NCBI GenBank assembly: GCA_022446905.1
Contig: JAKVBT010000001.1
Coordinates: 24,838-88,837 of the forward strand
DNA: 64,000 nucleotides
Direction: 5' to 3'
Source of the DNA: Phycisphaerales bacterium
GTDB taxonomy: Bacteria > Planctomycetota > Phycisphaerae > Phycisphaerales > SM1A02
The position numbers were made by a program, and so were the translations under genes. Numbering within the stretch: the stretch's first letter is position 1; every line of letters begins with the position of its first letter. Shown here one piece after another: positions 51,706 to 60,738 of this stretch. The notes beneath the pieces were generated by a model, which ran no database searches, was not told the origin of the DNA, and saw nothing but the letters and a program-made list of their open reading frames with translations.

Positions 51706-52876
51706 GGCGCGCCATAACCTTCATGATCCTCCCAGTTCGCTGGTAGGGAACTGCGAACACTGCCGCGTAGATTTCTCCATCTGGTCCAGTACCAAAACTG
51801 GATATTGGTCCACCATTATCTGGTGACATTCGTCGAGTCTGTACCGTTCCGTCTTTGTTGAACCGGAGACCCCATAGGTTTCCGCTCATGTAATCCGCAT
51901 AGAAGTAAATGCCATTCAGTGTTGGTTGTTGATCCCCGCGGTACGTCTCTCCACCAGTAATTGACCCGCCTTCACGGCGACCATACTCCGCAACAGGATT
52001 AATGAGTGATTTTCCTTCTGAAGACTGTGATTTATCAAACAGGTGGGTTCCCTCATGGATGCGCCACCCATAATTTCCACCCCGCTCAATAACATCTACC
52101 TCTTCCCACGCATTCTGTCCAACATCGCCTGCGATCAAACGACCAGTTACTTGATCAAATGACATCCGCCAAACATTGCGTAAACCCCAAGCCCATATTT
52201 CACCACGAGCATTCGGTTGACCAACGAGTGGGTTGTCGTTCGGAATCTCATACAAACGACCATCCTGATTCGTTCTTGGGTTGATTCGAATAATGGTTCC
52301 AAGCAAGTTCGATACATCCTGGCCGTTGTTTTGTGGGTCATTCGCACTACCTCCATCACCAATAGATAGATATAGCATTCCATCTGGCCCAAACAAAACC
52401 GTTCCACCGTTGTGATTACCCCATGGTTGGTCTACTTCTAGTATCACGATTTCTGTTTCTGGATCAACAGAACGACCATCCTCGGAAGCTGTAAATCGCG
52501 ACAACCTTCCTCGCCTCGGTTTCTTCATAGATCGCCAGGTATATAAATGCTTGTTCGTTGACCACTGGGGATCAAATGCGAGTGAAAGCAAACCCTCCTC
52601 ACTATTTCTGGTTGTTAAGCGGCCTCGAAGATCTAGAAGTATTTCATCTTTACCACCATCTTTCATAGATGCCATCAACACACGCCCACCACGCTCAACG
52701 ATGATCAACTCATCATGATTAGTAGGTGTTGACAAAATTTGGATTGGCTCTCGATAGGTTCTCCCTGGAAGCGCATTCACAAATGTCACATCGCAAATTG
52801 GTTCTGGTGTTGTTATCACCTCTTCTGCGTAAATCGATGTAGTCAAAATCAGCATTAGTGGAATAGATAAGTTCAT
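51689..52876 (-). CDS. PQQ-dependent sugar dehydrogenase-like protein (GSDH family)
   Basis: This is a soluble glucose/sorbosone dehydrogenase-type beta-propeller of 395 residues. The start at ATG 52876 gives the signal peptide MNLSIPLMLILTTSIYAEE. Characteristic motifs are GLLSLAFDPQW, NHNGGTVLFGPDGMLYLSIG, DGGSANDPQNNGQD, GLRNVWRMSFD, GDVGQNAWEEVD and NYGWRIHEG. It is exported, and would oxidise sugar with PQQ and pass electrons to a carrier. PQQ synthesis genes are not in the window. Some family members are not enzymes, so activity is inferred. Its 3' end overlaps the VKOR fusion gene by 17 bases. Confidence 0.88.
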   Translation of the reverse strand: MNLSIPLMLILTTSIYAEEVITTPEPICDVTFVNALPGRTYREPIQILSTPTNHDELIIVERGGRVLMASMKDGGKDEILLDLRGRLTTRNSEEGLLSLAFDPQWSTNKHLYTWRSMKKPRRGRLSRFTASEDGRSVDPETEIVILEVDQPWGNHNGGTVLFGPDGMLYLSIGDGGSANDPQNNGQDVSNLLGTIIRINPRTNQDGRLYEIPNDNPLVGQPNARGEIWAWGLRNVWRMSFDQVTGRLIAGDVGQNAWEEVDVIERGGNYGWRIHEGTHLFDKSQSSEGKSLINPVAEYGRREGGSITGGETYRGDQQPTLNGIYFYADYMSGNLWGLRFNKDGTVQTRRMSPDNGGPISSFGTGPDGEIYAAVFAVPYQRTGRIMKVMARPTSAP

Positions 52877-52902
52877 AATTGGATTGTAGATTGCTCTAGA
52901 TT

Positions 52903-54417
52903 TCAAAGTAAGAAAGATCCAAAAACGGGCCATATCCAAAGAATTACCAACGCCATCAATGCAAATCGACGGTGGCATCTTTTGCTCATAGTCAACATCA
53001 ACAATGCAGCCACCTCGACAAATACAACCCATACCAAATTTTGTTTTTGTGTAACAACCGGGGTTAATGGAAATTTGTCAAGCAACAAAACAGTCATCCA
53101 AAGAGCGTCTGAAGACCACTCCAACAGTGTGGCAACAATGGTGTTTAATATTGGGATTTTGTATGCCAATATGTACAAGTATCCAAACACAAGAAGTGGG
53201 GACATTAGGGGTAGAAGAATAATCGTTCCCGGAATACCTATTGGACTGAAATTTCCAAAGTGATATAAGGCTATTGGGCTTGCAATAAGCCACGCTACCC
53301 AAGTCACACGAAGTGTTTGGTGCGTGGTAGAAGAGATCAACAAAGGGTCTTCTGTGTGCTGAACGGACAATATTAATATCAACGCCGCAACAACTGAAAA
53401 GCTCAACTGAAATCCTGGGTGTAATACAACACTTGGATCGTTCAAAAGAAATCCAACAATGGCAACGCAAAGCAGTGAAAGGGGTGGAATCCGCCAGCGT
53501 GCACTAGCCCATATAAACCCAAGTATCACCATGAATCCAGCACGTGCCAGTGGGATTCTTATCTCGGCGGTGAAGAGCATCGCAAACACAACAATGACAG
53601 CAAATATCATTTGCCATTGAGTTGGCACACAAAGAACACGAAAAATTATAAGCGTTGTGGCAACGAGAATTGATAAATGAAGACCGCTAACAGCTAACAG
53701 GTGTGCTGTACCAGTGTTTCGAAATGGAAGTGATATTTTATTCCAGTTTTCATCTCGAATTCCAAGTGTGATGGCTTTGATTAAAGATCTATTATTTGGA
53801 TGAAATAATTGTGTGCTTTCAAAAGCATTCCGAAACTTGTTCTTTATTTCCAAAATTGATTGTGGAATAAAACCCCAATTTTTAATTACTTTTATGTGAT
53901 CAATGTTAAATACATCTATTCGAAGTTCTGCCTGTCGCCAACCTTCAACCACACGACCGCGCCCATAAATTTCAAGGTGTTCATTTGATGACCATTTTGA
54001 TTTGAAACCAATTGGTTTTACTCTTGCAATACCACTTACATTCATCCATTCGTTGTGAATTGATGATTTGTTGCGTGCTTGTGTAACACGTGTTGTGAGA
54101 ACACCAAACTTATTGACGTACATCAAAGATGCTCGAATGTGTACTGGGCTCACCTCATCCTTTTCAAGCATGTGTTTAATGTGGTTCGCATTATCAATTA
54201 TCAGCCTCGTTTTTGAATATCCAGTCATGGCACAGATTGCTGCTGTGGAAAGCAATATCCAATGGCGTTTATCGTGTTGTGGGGATAAGACCACCATTTG
54301 AATTATCCCAAGCGATAAAGCAATCCAGAACCACCACGGCAATGAGTTTGTATTCGCAATAAGAGCCCCAAAAATAAAGAGCATCGCGAAATCAACCGCG
54401 AGTGGGCGATGTTGCAT
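52903..54417 (-). CDS. comEC: ComEC/Rec2 family membrane protein, no C-terminal MBL domain
   Basis: This is the inner-membrane DNA uptake channel family. The 504 residues comprise N-terminal helices, a DUF4131/OB-like domain (about residues 90-190), and the Competence domain of about 8-9 helices with the hallmark GTAHLLAVSGLHLSILVA at about residue 235. Usual ComEC proteins of 700-800 residues end in an MBL nuclease domain; here the protein ends right after the last helices (MALVILWIWPVFGSFLL). Base composition is strikingly AT-rich in the middle (about 30% GC at 53.8 kb). Other competence genes are not nearby. Uptake is inferred; the shortened form may have a different job. Confidence 0.88.
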   Translation of the reverse strand: MQHRPLAVDFAMLFIFGALIANTNSLPWWFWIALSLGIIQMVVLSPQHDKRHWILLSTAAICAMTGYSKTRLIIDNANHIKHMLEKDEVSPVHIRASLMYVNKFGVLTTRVTQARNKSSIHNEWMNVSGIARVKPIGFKSKWSSNEHLEIYGRGRVVEGWRQAELRIDVFNIDHIKVIKNWGFIPQSILEIKNKFRNAFESTQLFHPNNRSLIKAITLGIRDENWNKISLPFRNTGTAHLLAVSGLHLSILVATTLIIFRVLCVPTQWQMIFAVIVVFAMLFTAEIRIPLARAGFMVILGFIWASARWRIPPLSLLCVAIVGFLLNDPSVVLHPGFQLSFSVVAALILILSVQHTEDPLLISSTTHQTLRVTWVAWLIASPIALYHFGNFSPIGIPGTIILLPLMSPLLVFGYLYILAYKIPILNTIVATLLEWSSDALWMTVLLLDKFPLTPVVTQKQNLVWVVFVEVAALLMLTMSKRCHRRFALMALVILWIWPVFGSFLL

Positions 54418-54494
54418 CGATTTACTGTCATCGATTTCGTTGATATAGGGTCTATTTGACGCTAAATGGCGCCACTAAATTTGGTTGGTACGCT

Positions 54495-55574
54495 ATGTCG
54501 ATGGCCAGAATCATTGGACACAACCAAGCAATTGAGACACTGCAGATAGCCAGTGAAACTCAGCGGCTACACCATGCCTGGATTATCTCTGGTCCACTTG
54601 GTGTTGGGAAATGCACTCTGGCTAAGGAAATGGGGAGGGTGCTTCTTGATCCAGAAGTCTCAAATCATTCTCTTGGTAAAGAAGATTTGTTGACAGAAGA
54701 AACCAACACAAATCATGGTGTTGGGTATCACCCAGATCTCCATATTGTCCACCGATCCCTCGCTGCCCATAGCAGTAACCCCCAACTTCGAGAACGTAAA
54801 CAGATAAATATTCCGATTGACTTGCTTCGAGAAACCATGATTGGTGGTCGAACATCCGACAATCGAATGCATGAAGCTAAGGCATATTTAACAGCTTCAG
54901 TGGGTGGATCAAAAGTATTTATTGTCGATGAATCAGAGCGGCTTGATCTTGCCGGACAAAATGCTCTTCTGAAGACACTTGAGGAGCCACCTAGAAATAC
55001 TTATTTCTTTCTTATTACAGCACGTCCAGAAAGGTTGCTTCCAACAATCTTAAGTCGATGTCAACACCTTCGGCTTGCACCGTTGACACAACATGAGATG
55101 TTGGATTGGGCAGTCCATCGTGGTCTTGATCCACAATCTTCAAATGTAATGAAGGCAATTGAATTCTCAGAAGGCTCGCCGGGGCTTGCTGAACTTGCAA
55201 TTCAGCGTGAAATGACGGGTTGGATTGATTCCATTCACTCCCTTATGACTCAACTTCATCAAGGTCAGTGGACCATTGATTCATCAAATATCTGTATTGA
55301 TTTTGTCGAATCATGGGCTGATTCTGTCATCAAAGACAATCCAAAGGCGAGTAAGGATGGTGCAAACCGAGATGGTATTGAAATGTTGCTTCGAATCTTG
55401 ACAACACAAATTCGGCGTCAGATGCGTATCACTCAAGAAAGAAGTGAATTTTTGTATTGGTGTCAGTTGATTGATCGAATTGCAGAAACAGAATCCCAGG
55501 TATCTGCTGGCCTCAACTTGAAACATGTTCTTGAGGCGTTGGTGGTTGAGTGGCAAGAACCTGTCGTTTGTTGA
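54495..55574 (+). CDS. holB: DNA polymerase III delta' subunit (atypical)
   Basis: Delta' belongs to the AAA+ clamp loader with gamma/tau and delta. The start is ATG 54495 or 54501 (MARIIGHNQAIETL), giving about 358 residues. Walker A-like SGPLGVGKCTLAKEM is present (Cys for Ser/Thr); the DnaX-type SRC motif LPTILSRCQHLRL is present. The zinc-binding Cys cluster of E. coli delta' between Walker A and HPDL is absent, replaced by SNHSLGKEDLLTEETNTNHG. The following HPDLHIVHRS and FIVDESERLDLAGQNALLKT match the family. The gene end overlaps lgt by 62 bases. Delta' assignment is strong; nucleotide binding is doubtful. Confidence 0.9.
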   Translation: MSMARIIGHNQAIETLQIASETQRLHHAWIISGPLGVGKCTLAKEMGRVLLDPEVSNHSLGKEDLLTEETNTNHGVGYHPDLHIVHRSLAAHSSNPQLRERKQINIPIDLLRETMIGGRTSDNRMHEAKAYLTASVGGSKVFIVDESERLDLAGQNALLKTLEEPPRNTYFFLITARPERLLPTILSRCQHLRLAPLTQHEMLDWAVHRGLDPQSSNVMKAIEFSEGSPGLAELAIQREMTGWIDSIHSLMTQLHQGQWTIDSSNICIDFVESWADSVIKDNPKASKDGANRDGIEMLLRILTTQIRRQMRITQERSEFLYWCQLIDRIAETESQVSAGLNLKHVLEALVVEWQEPVVC

Positions 55575-56553
55575 ATCCACCAATGGTGTTCGATGCCCGC
55601 TGACGACACCAGATTATCAAGATAGCACCAATTAAAACCATTCCAATACTTAGTAGTTGTCCTCGTTGTAATCCAAATACAAGTGGAACACCTTCGTCTG
55701 CTTGTCTAAACAGCTCGGTGAATACTCGTAGTGTTCCATAGGACAATAAGAACCACCCAGAAACAATTCCTGGTTTTCGTGGTCGCCACCAAACAAGTAT
55801 TAAGATGGTTAATAGGACTGGACCTTCCGCAATCGCTTGAATCAATTGGGATGGCCACCAGGCAGTTAACTGAGGAACAATTGTTTCAATAGTAATCTTG
55901 TCACCATCTCGTATTGCCTCTACAACTTGTTGCCGTAATGTCTGATCACCACCAATATGAGTACTTAGTGAACTCACATCAATGTGCTCCATCATTACCT
56001 CTTCTGGGTATTTCACACTCCACCAAGGGGGGTTCGTTTGCATTGCGTTTGGAATGGATTTACCCCAAAGTTCACCGTTAATGAAGTTTGCAAACCTTCC
56101 AAGCATTAGTCCTGGTGGAACAATGAAAGCTGCAACATCAAGTAGATGAAGTCCTGGGAGACGATGTCGGTGAGCAAATAGCAATAGGGCGATTGTGACG
56201 CCAATCATTCCTCCATGACTAGCCATTCCGCCTCGCGGAAGATTCAGGAGTTCCCACCATGGTGGACTTGATGAAAATTCGATGAGTAAGGATGGGTCGT
56301 AAAAAATCACATATCCAAGTCGGCCACCAATCAAAACGCCTGCGATGATGAAGATCATTAGATCTCCAACAGCCGCTGCAGGAATGATTGACCGACCTGT
56401 ATTTACGAGCCACCTGATCATCATCCAGGCGATCAAGAATCCTGTGAGATAAGCCAAGCCATACCATCGAATGGCAAAAGAGCCAGATAGTGAAAAAATG
56501 ACTGGGTCAAGCTGATGCAAGTAGGATTCGGCTAATAGTCCTGCAGTCATCAT
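55513..56553 (-). CDS. lgt: Prolipoprotein diacylglyceryl transferase
   Basis: Lgt transfers diacylglycerol from phosphatidylglycerol to the lipobox Cys of prolipoproteins. The 346 residues have about 7 helices. Signatures: the N-terminal SFAIRWYGLAYLTGF, GGRLGYVIFYDP, RGGMASHGGMIG (essential His-Gly) and the strongest family motif MLGRFANFINGELWGK. Several lipoproteins with lipoboxes occur in this window (12.4, 23.3, 27.4, 63.0 kb), so the enzyme has obvious substrates. The longer tail (RQVLATQPPTPQEHVSS) is coded antisense to the end of holB, an overlap of 62 bases. Confidence 0.95.
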   Translation of the reverse strand: MMTAGLLAESYLHQLDPVIFSLSGSFAIRWYGLAYLTGFLIAWMMIRWLVNTGRSIIPAAAVGDLMIFIIAGVLIGGRLGYVIFYDPSLLIEFSSSPPWWELLNLPRGGMASHGGMIGVTIALLLFAHRHRLPGLHLLDVAAFIVPPGLMLGRFANFINGELWGKSIPNAMQTNPPWWSVKYPEEVMMEHIDVSSLSTHIGGDQTLRQQVVEAIRDGDKITIETIVPQLTAWWPSQLIQAIAEGPVLLTILILVWWRPRKPGIVSGWFLLSYGTLRVFTELFRQADEGVPLVFGLQRGQLLSIGMVLIGAILIIWCRQRASNTIGGFNKRQVLATQPPTPQEHVSS

Positions 56554-56628
56554 GATTCGCCGGTTACCTCTCCTGAATATAGGGTTGTACCACGAATACC
56601 AACCAAATGACCCTCCTGAAGGATTTCT

Positions 56629-57657
56629 ATGTCACAACCAATAGTCAATCTCCATGACACTCTGCTGCACCTATACCAGGGTGGTTCTTTAGACCAACAG
56701 CAGACGGTTGAGATATTTGAATCCATGATGATTGGTCGTGTAGATGTGATTCAGATTTCCTCATTATTGTCATTAATGGCTAGTAGGATGCCAACGGTAG
56801 ATGAATTGGTTGGGGCCGCACGTGTCATGCGAAGACATGTCATTCCAATTCCTACGACAATTTCACCAGATCATTTGTTAGATACAGCGGGTACTGGTGG
56901 TGCTCCCAAGACATTTAATGTCTCAACTGTAGCTGCAATCGTTTCTGCCGCTGGTGGTGTTCCGACTGCTAAGCATGGAAATCGTTCCCGAACTGGTCGT
57001 GGATCAGCTGAAGTGTTACACCAACTCGGGGTCAATATTGATGCAGAACCAGAAGTACAAGCACAGTGCCTTGATCAAGTTGGAATTTGTTTCTGTTTCG
57101 CAATTCATCATCATCCAGCCACAAAATATGTTGTGCCCGTAAGACGCCAACTTGCATTTCCAACCATTTTCAACCTTCTTGGTCCACTTACCAACCCGGC
57201 TGGAGCATCAAGACAATTAATGGGTATTTGGGATGGTAAGTATGGTCATTTGGTAGCCGAGGCACTGGCTCAATTAGGAACAATCAATGCCATGGTGGTA
57301 CATGCTCATGATGGGCTTGATGAGCTTTCTATTTCAGCACCAACCAGAATCTGGCATGTGACAGATGGCCAGATAAAGCAATCTGATGTTTCTCCAGAAT
57401 CTGTGGGTTTGATGCCTGCTGATCTAAAATCAGTCACTGTGAATGATTTGGATGATGCTGCTCATCGAATTAGGCAAATTTTAAACGGTACAGAACAAGG
57501 ACCACCACGAGATATGGTGCTAATGAATTCAGCAGCTGCACTTCTTGTTGGTGGTTTAGTCAAATCTCTGAAAGATGGTGTAGCACTTGCTCGAGAGATC
57601 ATTGACTCTGGAAAGGCCGAAGAAACCCTTGAGCAGCTGTCAGAAGTCAGTCATTAA
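56629..57657 (+). CDS. trpD: Anthranilate phosphoribosyltransferase
   Basis: TrpD joins anthranilate to PRPP in tryptophan synthesis. The 342 residues have normal length. GTGGAPKTFNVSTVAAIV is the PRPP motif (family has GTGGD), with Ala for Asp at that position. KHGNRSRTGRGSAEVLHQLG is the second signature, and the substrate Arg region is KYVVPVRRQL followed by PTIFNLLGPLTNPAG. The ribosome site GAAGGA lies 5 bases upstream. No other trp gene is in the window, so it is an isolated locus. It is divergent from lgt and convergent with dnaA. Confidence 0.94.
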   Translation: MSQPIVNLHDTLLHLYQGGSLDQQQTVEIFESMMIGRVDVIQISSLLSLMASRMPTVDELVGAARVMRRHVIPIPTTISPDHLLDTAGTGGAPKTFNVSTVAAIVSAAGGVPTAKHGNRSRTGRGSAEVLHQLGVNIDAEPEVQAQCLDQVGICFCFAIHHHPATKYVVPVRRQLAFPTIFNLLGPLTNPAGASRQLMGIWDGKYGHLVAEALAQLGTINAMVVHAHDGLDELSISAPTRIWHVTDGQIKQSDVSPESVGLMPADLKSVTVNDLDDAAHRIRQILNGTEQGPPRDMVLMNSAAALLVGGLVKSLKDGVALAREIIDSGKAEETLEQLSEVSH

Positions 57658-57961
57658 TGCTGTGTTTAGTGTTACAAAGAGAACTATTCCTCTCTCTCTA
57701 GTAGATGTTGGTTCATTTTGTAGATAACCACCACCCCGATAGACCACAAACCACTACCAAACAACAACATCGGCGACCAAATTTCAAACGAACAACCTGT
57801 CGTTTTGGTTGTCAATTTATTTCATTTCTATTGTCAATCAACACACACAAATGACATTTGAAACCAATAAGGCCCCAAACCACTGGTTATTGACAATCCT
57901 TAGGAAGACAAAACAACACCAACTGACAGCTTATTCACCAACTGTCACGTGGCGAGATACG
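57658..57961. other. 304-base trpD-dnaA convergent intergenic region; possible origin-like or terminator sequences
   Basis: This stretch has no gene. It is A/C-rich and G-poor on the plus strand. Three near-consensus DnaA boxes (one mismatch each) occur: TGTAGATAA at 57719-57727 (reverse), TTATTGACA at 57887-57895 and TTATTCACC at 57931-57939. TTGTCAAT occurs directly at 57809 and 57831 and inverted at 57889. A small hairpin ACAACC/GGTTGT (57792-57812) followed by CAATTTATTT could be a weak trpD terminator. Next to dnaA, this could be part of the origin, but the boxes are imperfect and genes converge here. Confidence 0.4.
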
Positions 57962-59305
57962 TCACTCTTCGTTGAGCAGTACCGATTCAATTTGGAAGAT
58001 GTCCTGATCAAGACGAATATCATCAGAACGCTTTCCATTAATTGTCTTTACCGCATGCATCACAGTGGTGTGGTCTCGACCACCAAAGTAACCACCAATT
58101 TCACCAAGGCTGAAACGAGTGTGCTTTCGGGCTAGATACATGCCAATCTGTCGAGGTAAGGACACACTTTTATGTCGTCGCTTCGAGAGTAGTTCGGTCA
58201 ACTTAAGGCCATAGAAACCAGAGACAGTGTCCAAAATGTCTTGAATTGTCATTTTGGAAGTCCCATCCGCTTGGATGTGTGAACCAAGAGCCTGTTTCGC
58301 GAGCGTCAGGTTAATAACTTGACCATCCAACATTGCCATGGTTTGGATCTTGGTGATCGCACCTTCAATTTCCCGAATATTGGTGTCGAATCGGGCAGCG
58401 ATATAGCCAGCAACATCCTCAGGAAGATCCAAAGACCTCAATTGAGCCTTTGAGCGGACGATCGCCACTCGGGTTTCATAACAGGGCCGCTCAATATTGG
58501 CTACGAGACCACAGGAAAATCGACTGGTTAATCGTTCTTCTAAATCTGGGATCTCATGTGGAGGAGCATCTGAGCTAATCACAATCTGACGCCCAGCTTG
58601 ATAAAGCGTATTAAAGGTGTGGAAAAACTCTTCCTGGCTAGGACCACGATTAGAAAGGTCATGAATATCGTCGATGACCAATAAATCATAATTTCGGAAA
58701 CGATTTCTAAACGACTTCATCTCACCATTTTGAACCGATTCATGGAACTGATTCATAAATGAATTACAGGATGTGTAGAAGATCCTCATGGAAGGATCAT
58801 TCTGCATTGCTGATTGACAAACCGCCTGTAAGAGGTGTGTCTTACCAAGACCAACACCACCATGAACAAAGAATGGGTTATAGGCAGTCGCTGGTGATTT
58901 AGCGACGGCCATTGCGGCAGCATGTGCAAGTCGATTATCAGGTCCTACAACAAACGAATCAAAGGTGTAATCTGGCGAAAGAACCATATCCCCACCATTA
59001 TTCGAATCGGTTGAGATAGATATACCACTGCGAACAACAGGGCTTGGATCAATTTGTTCAACATCACCAACAAACTCAACACCCAATAATTTCCCTGTTT
59101 TTGCCTGAACAGCTTCTACAAAAAAGTCATTGCAGTTTCTTTGAAGGTATTTCAGTTGAACTGGTTCACGCACCAACATGCGGATGGTGCCAGCATCCAT
59201 ATCTACAAGTTCAATTTCATTGAACCAGTGGCGGCATACGCTTGGGTGTTGTTCCCAAACATACGTCAACACATGAGACATGAGCTTTGAATCCACCAGC
59301 GGCAT
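57962..59305 (-). CDS. dnaA: Chromosomal replication initiator protein DnaA
   Basis: DnaA binds DnaA boxes and melts the origin. The 447 residues show domain I at the N-terminus, AAA+ domain III with Walker A GGVGLGKTHLLQAV, Walker B LLVIDDIHDL and sensor region RFSCGLVANIERP. Domain IV follows with the DNA-binding signature GGRDHTTVMHAVKTI. The linker domain II is short. The gene is followed (3' side) by a 304-base region with candidate DnaA boxes. dnaN and recF, often neighbours, are absent; instead an RNase-Z-like gene lies upstream on the same strand, 101 bases away. Confidence 0.96.
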   Translation of the reverse strand: MPLVDSKLMSHVLTYVWEQHPSVCRHWFNEIELVDMDAGTIRMLVREPVQLKYLQRNCNDFFVEAVQAKTGKLLGVEFVGDVEQIDPSPVVRSGISISTDSNNGGDMVLSPDYTFDSFVVGPDNRLAHAAAMAVAKSPATAYNPFFVHGGVGLGKTHLLQAVCQSAMQNDPSMRIFYTSCNSFMNQFHESVQNGEMKSFRNRFRNYDLLVIDDIHDLSNRGPSQEEFFHTFNTLYQAGRQIVISSDAPPHEIPDLEERLTSRFSCGLVANIERPCYETRVAIVRSKAQLRSLDLPEDVAGYIAARFDTNIREIEGAITKIQTMAMLDGQVINLTLAKQALGSHIQADGTSKMTIQDILDTVSGFYGLKLTELLSKRRHKSVSLPRQIGMYLARKHTRFSLGEIGGYFGGRDHTTVMHAVKTINGKRSDDIRLDQDIFQIESVLLNEE

Positions 59306-59406
59306 CCTTCACACGCTCCTCGCCCAAGCGGGTTCGTTGACTCTGCCAGAGCAGGCACCGAATCCCACAGACCCTTCTCCAAGACCAGAATTTAAGGGTC
59401 AACCAC

Positions 59407-60333
59407 TCATCCGTCAATAGGTTCCTCGTGAGGACGAGCAGCTTCAACCTGCTGCTCGTATCGAGCACGGGTGCGGCGATGGTCCATCAACATATGAACC
59501 CGCTCAAATTCTTCCCCACCAATGGTGGATTCCAAAATTTGCCGCGCCTGCTCAATTGGGGTTCTACGGGTTCCATGAATGAGCACAACATGCTCAGCCT
59601 CCCACACCTTAAGAAGCTCTGGGAGGTCTTGGACGTGAAGGTGCTTGCCGATTGCGGCCCGAGATCGATGATCTGGGTCATAGAAGGTGCATTCAGCGAT
59701 CACCACACGGGATTTGCAAAACTCATCACGAAAGAGGGTTGCGCACGACTCTGTGTCGCCCGTATAGGCCACCAAGGGGATTTCTAATTGCATGGTGATG
59801 TCCTCACCACGCTCTCGTCGTTCTCGCAGAGTGGATTGGGATTCACCAGCAAGGTCAGGTCGTAATTTGCTTCGATACTCAATTGCCGCAAACCCAAGTG
59901 AAGCAGCTGCATGGCTTGTTTCCAGGGCTCGAAGCTTGATATTGGGCTTTAAATCCACTTCTTCGAGATCTTCCAAACCATGGATCTGAAAGGGGGTCTC
60001 TTGGTGCTCAATAGGCACCCAGGAAGCCATCATGTTGATTAGGGGCCGCTCTAATCGCTTGGGGCAAACACACTTTCCAACCCCCATTTTTTGAAACACC
60101 CGTTGGCTGAACCAATAAGGGAGACCGCCCACATGGTCCATATGACCATGGCTGATGGCGACAAGGGGTGAAGAAAGGGCGATTCTCGGACACGAGCCCA
60201 TATCAAATACGACATCAAGCTCGGGAATCTGAATAACCGTGCCTTCTCCGGCAATGCTGGTGCCTTGAATCCGCCATGGATGGCAGTAGAGAAAGCCAAG
60301 CACCTCTTTGAGGCGGGGGCGACTGGGAATCAT
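59407..60333 (-). CDS. RNase Z-like metallo-beta-lactamase hydrolase
   Basis: This is an MBL-fold protein of 308 residues. I choose ATG 60333 (MIPSRPRLKEVLG), with GAGAGG 9 bases upstream; the longer open frame upstream has no conserved content and overlaps the divergent small gene. The core motif SHGHMDHVGGLPYW (HxHxDH) and later YTGDTES, ECTFYD and LIHGTRR fit the ElaC/RNase Z-like group. The usual tRNase Z flexible arm is not obvious. Likely role is tRNA 3' processing or another phosphodiester cleavage. It may be transcribed with dnaA. Confidence 0.82.
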   Translation of the reverse strand: MIPSRPRLKEVLGFLYCHPWRIQGTSIAGEGTVIQIPELDVVFDMGSCPRIALSSPLVAISHGHMDHVGGLPYWFSQRVFQKMGVGKCVCPKRLERPLINMMASWVPIEHQETPFQIHGLEDLEEVDLKPNIKLRALETSHAAASLGFAAIEYRSKLRPDLAGESQSTLRERRERGEDITMQLEIPLVAYTGDTESCATLFRDEFCKSRVVIAECTFYDPDHRSRAAIGKHLHVQDLPELLKVWEAEHVVLIHGTRRTPIEQARQILESTIGGEEFERVHMLMDHRRTRARYEQQVEAARPHEEPIDG

Positions 60334-60483
60334 CGTGGGACCTCTCGCAAAGCCGCTTTCACGGCATTCCGGATACATGTGAACGACGCATGGTACCGAG
60401 AACCCAATGGGATGACATGTGGATGAACTGTGAATCATTTGGTTTGACCGAAGTCGCCACCTAAAGCAACCGATCAAAGTCTC

Positions 60484-60738
60484 ATGGGACGAGGAAAGCA
60501 CATAGACCTCCAAAAGGCCATGGTTGAAACCTGTATTGCCTATGAAAATCTCGAGGCTGCAGCTAATGCCGCTCTGCCAAACACACCTACTTTGGCGGCG
60601 ATGCACCAGGCAATGAATCAGGATCCAGCACTTGCAGCACTCATGGTGGACCTGTTGGAGGGCCTCAATAAGAAAGCCCGATCCAACACACACCAAGTTG
60701 AGTCGATTCGTCAGCAGATTGCACGACTGCTGAAATAA
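60484..60738 (+). CDS. Small helical hypothetical protein, 84 aa
   Basis: The protein is all helical and Ala-rich: IDLQKAMVETCIAYENLEAA, then MNQDPALAALMVDLLEGLN and a basic end. There is no signal or membrane segment. It is divergent from the RNase-Z-like gene (150 bases between starts), and its stop TAA touches the stop of the convergent polyprenyl synthase gene. I do not recognise a family. It is short but has an ordered amphipathic pattern and the exact stop-to-stop junction seen elsewhere in this window. Confidence 0.6.
   Translation: MGRGKHIDLQKAMVETCIAYENLEAAANAALPNTPTLAAMHQAMNQDPALAALMVDLLEGLNKKARSNTHQVESIRQQIARLLK

Noticed and set aside
59407..60696. Longer 429-residue form of the RNase-Z-like protein
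   Set aside because: The first about 120 residues are Cys/His-rich without pattern and would run antisense through the 84-residue gene.
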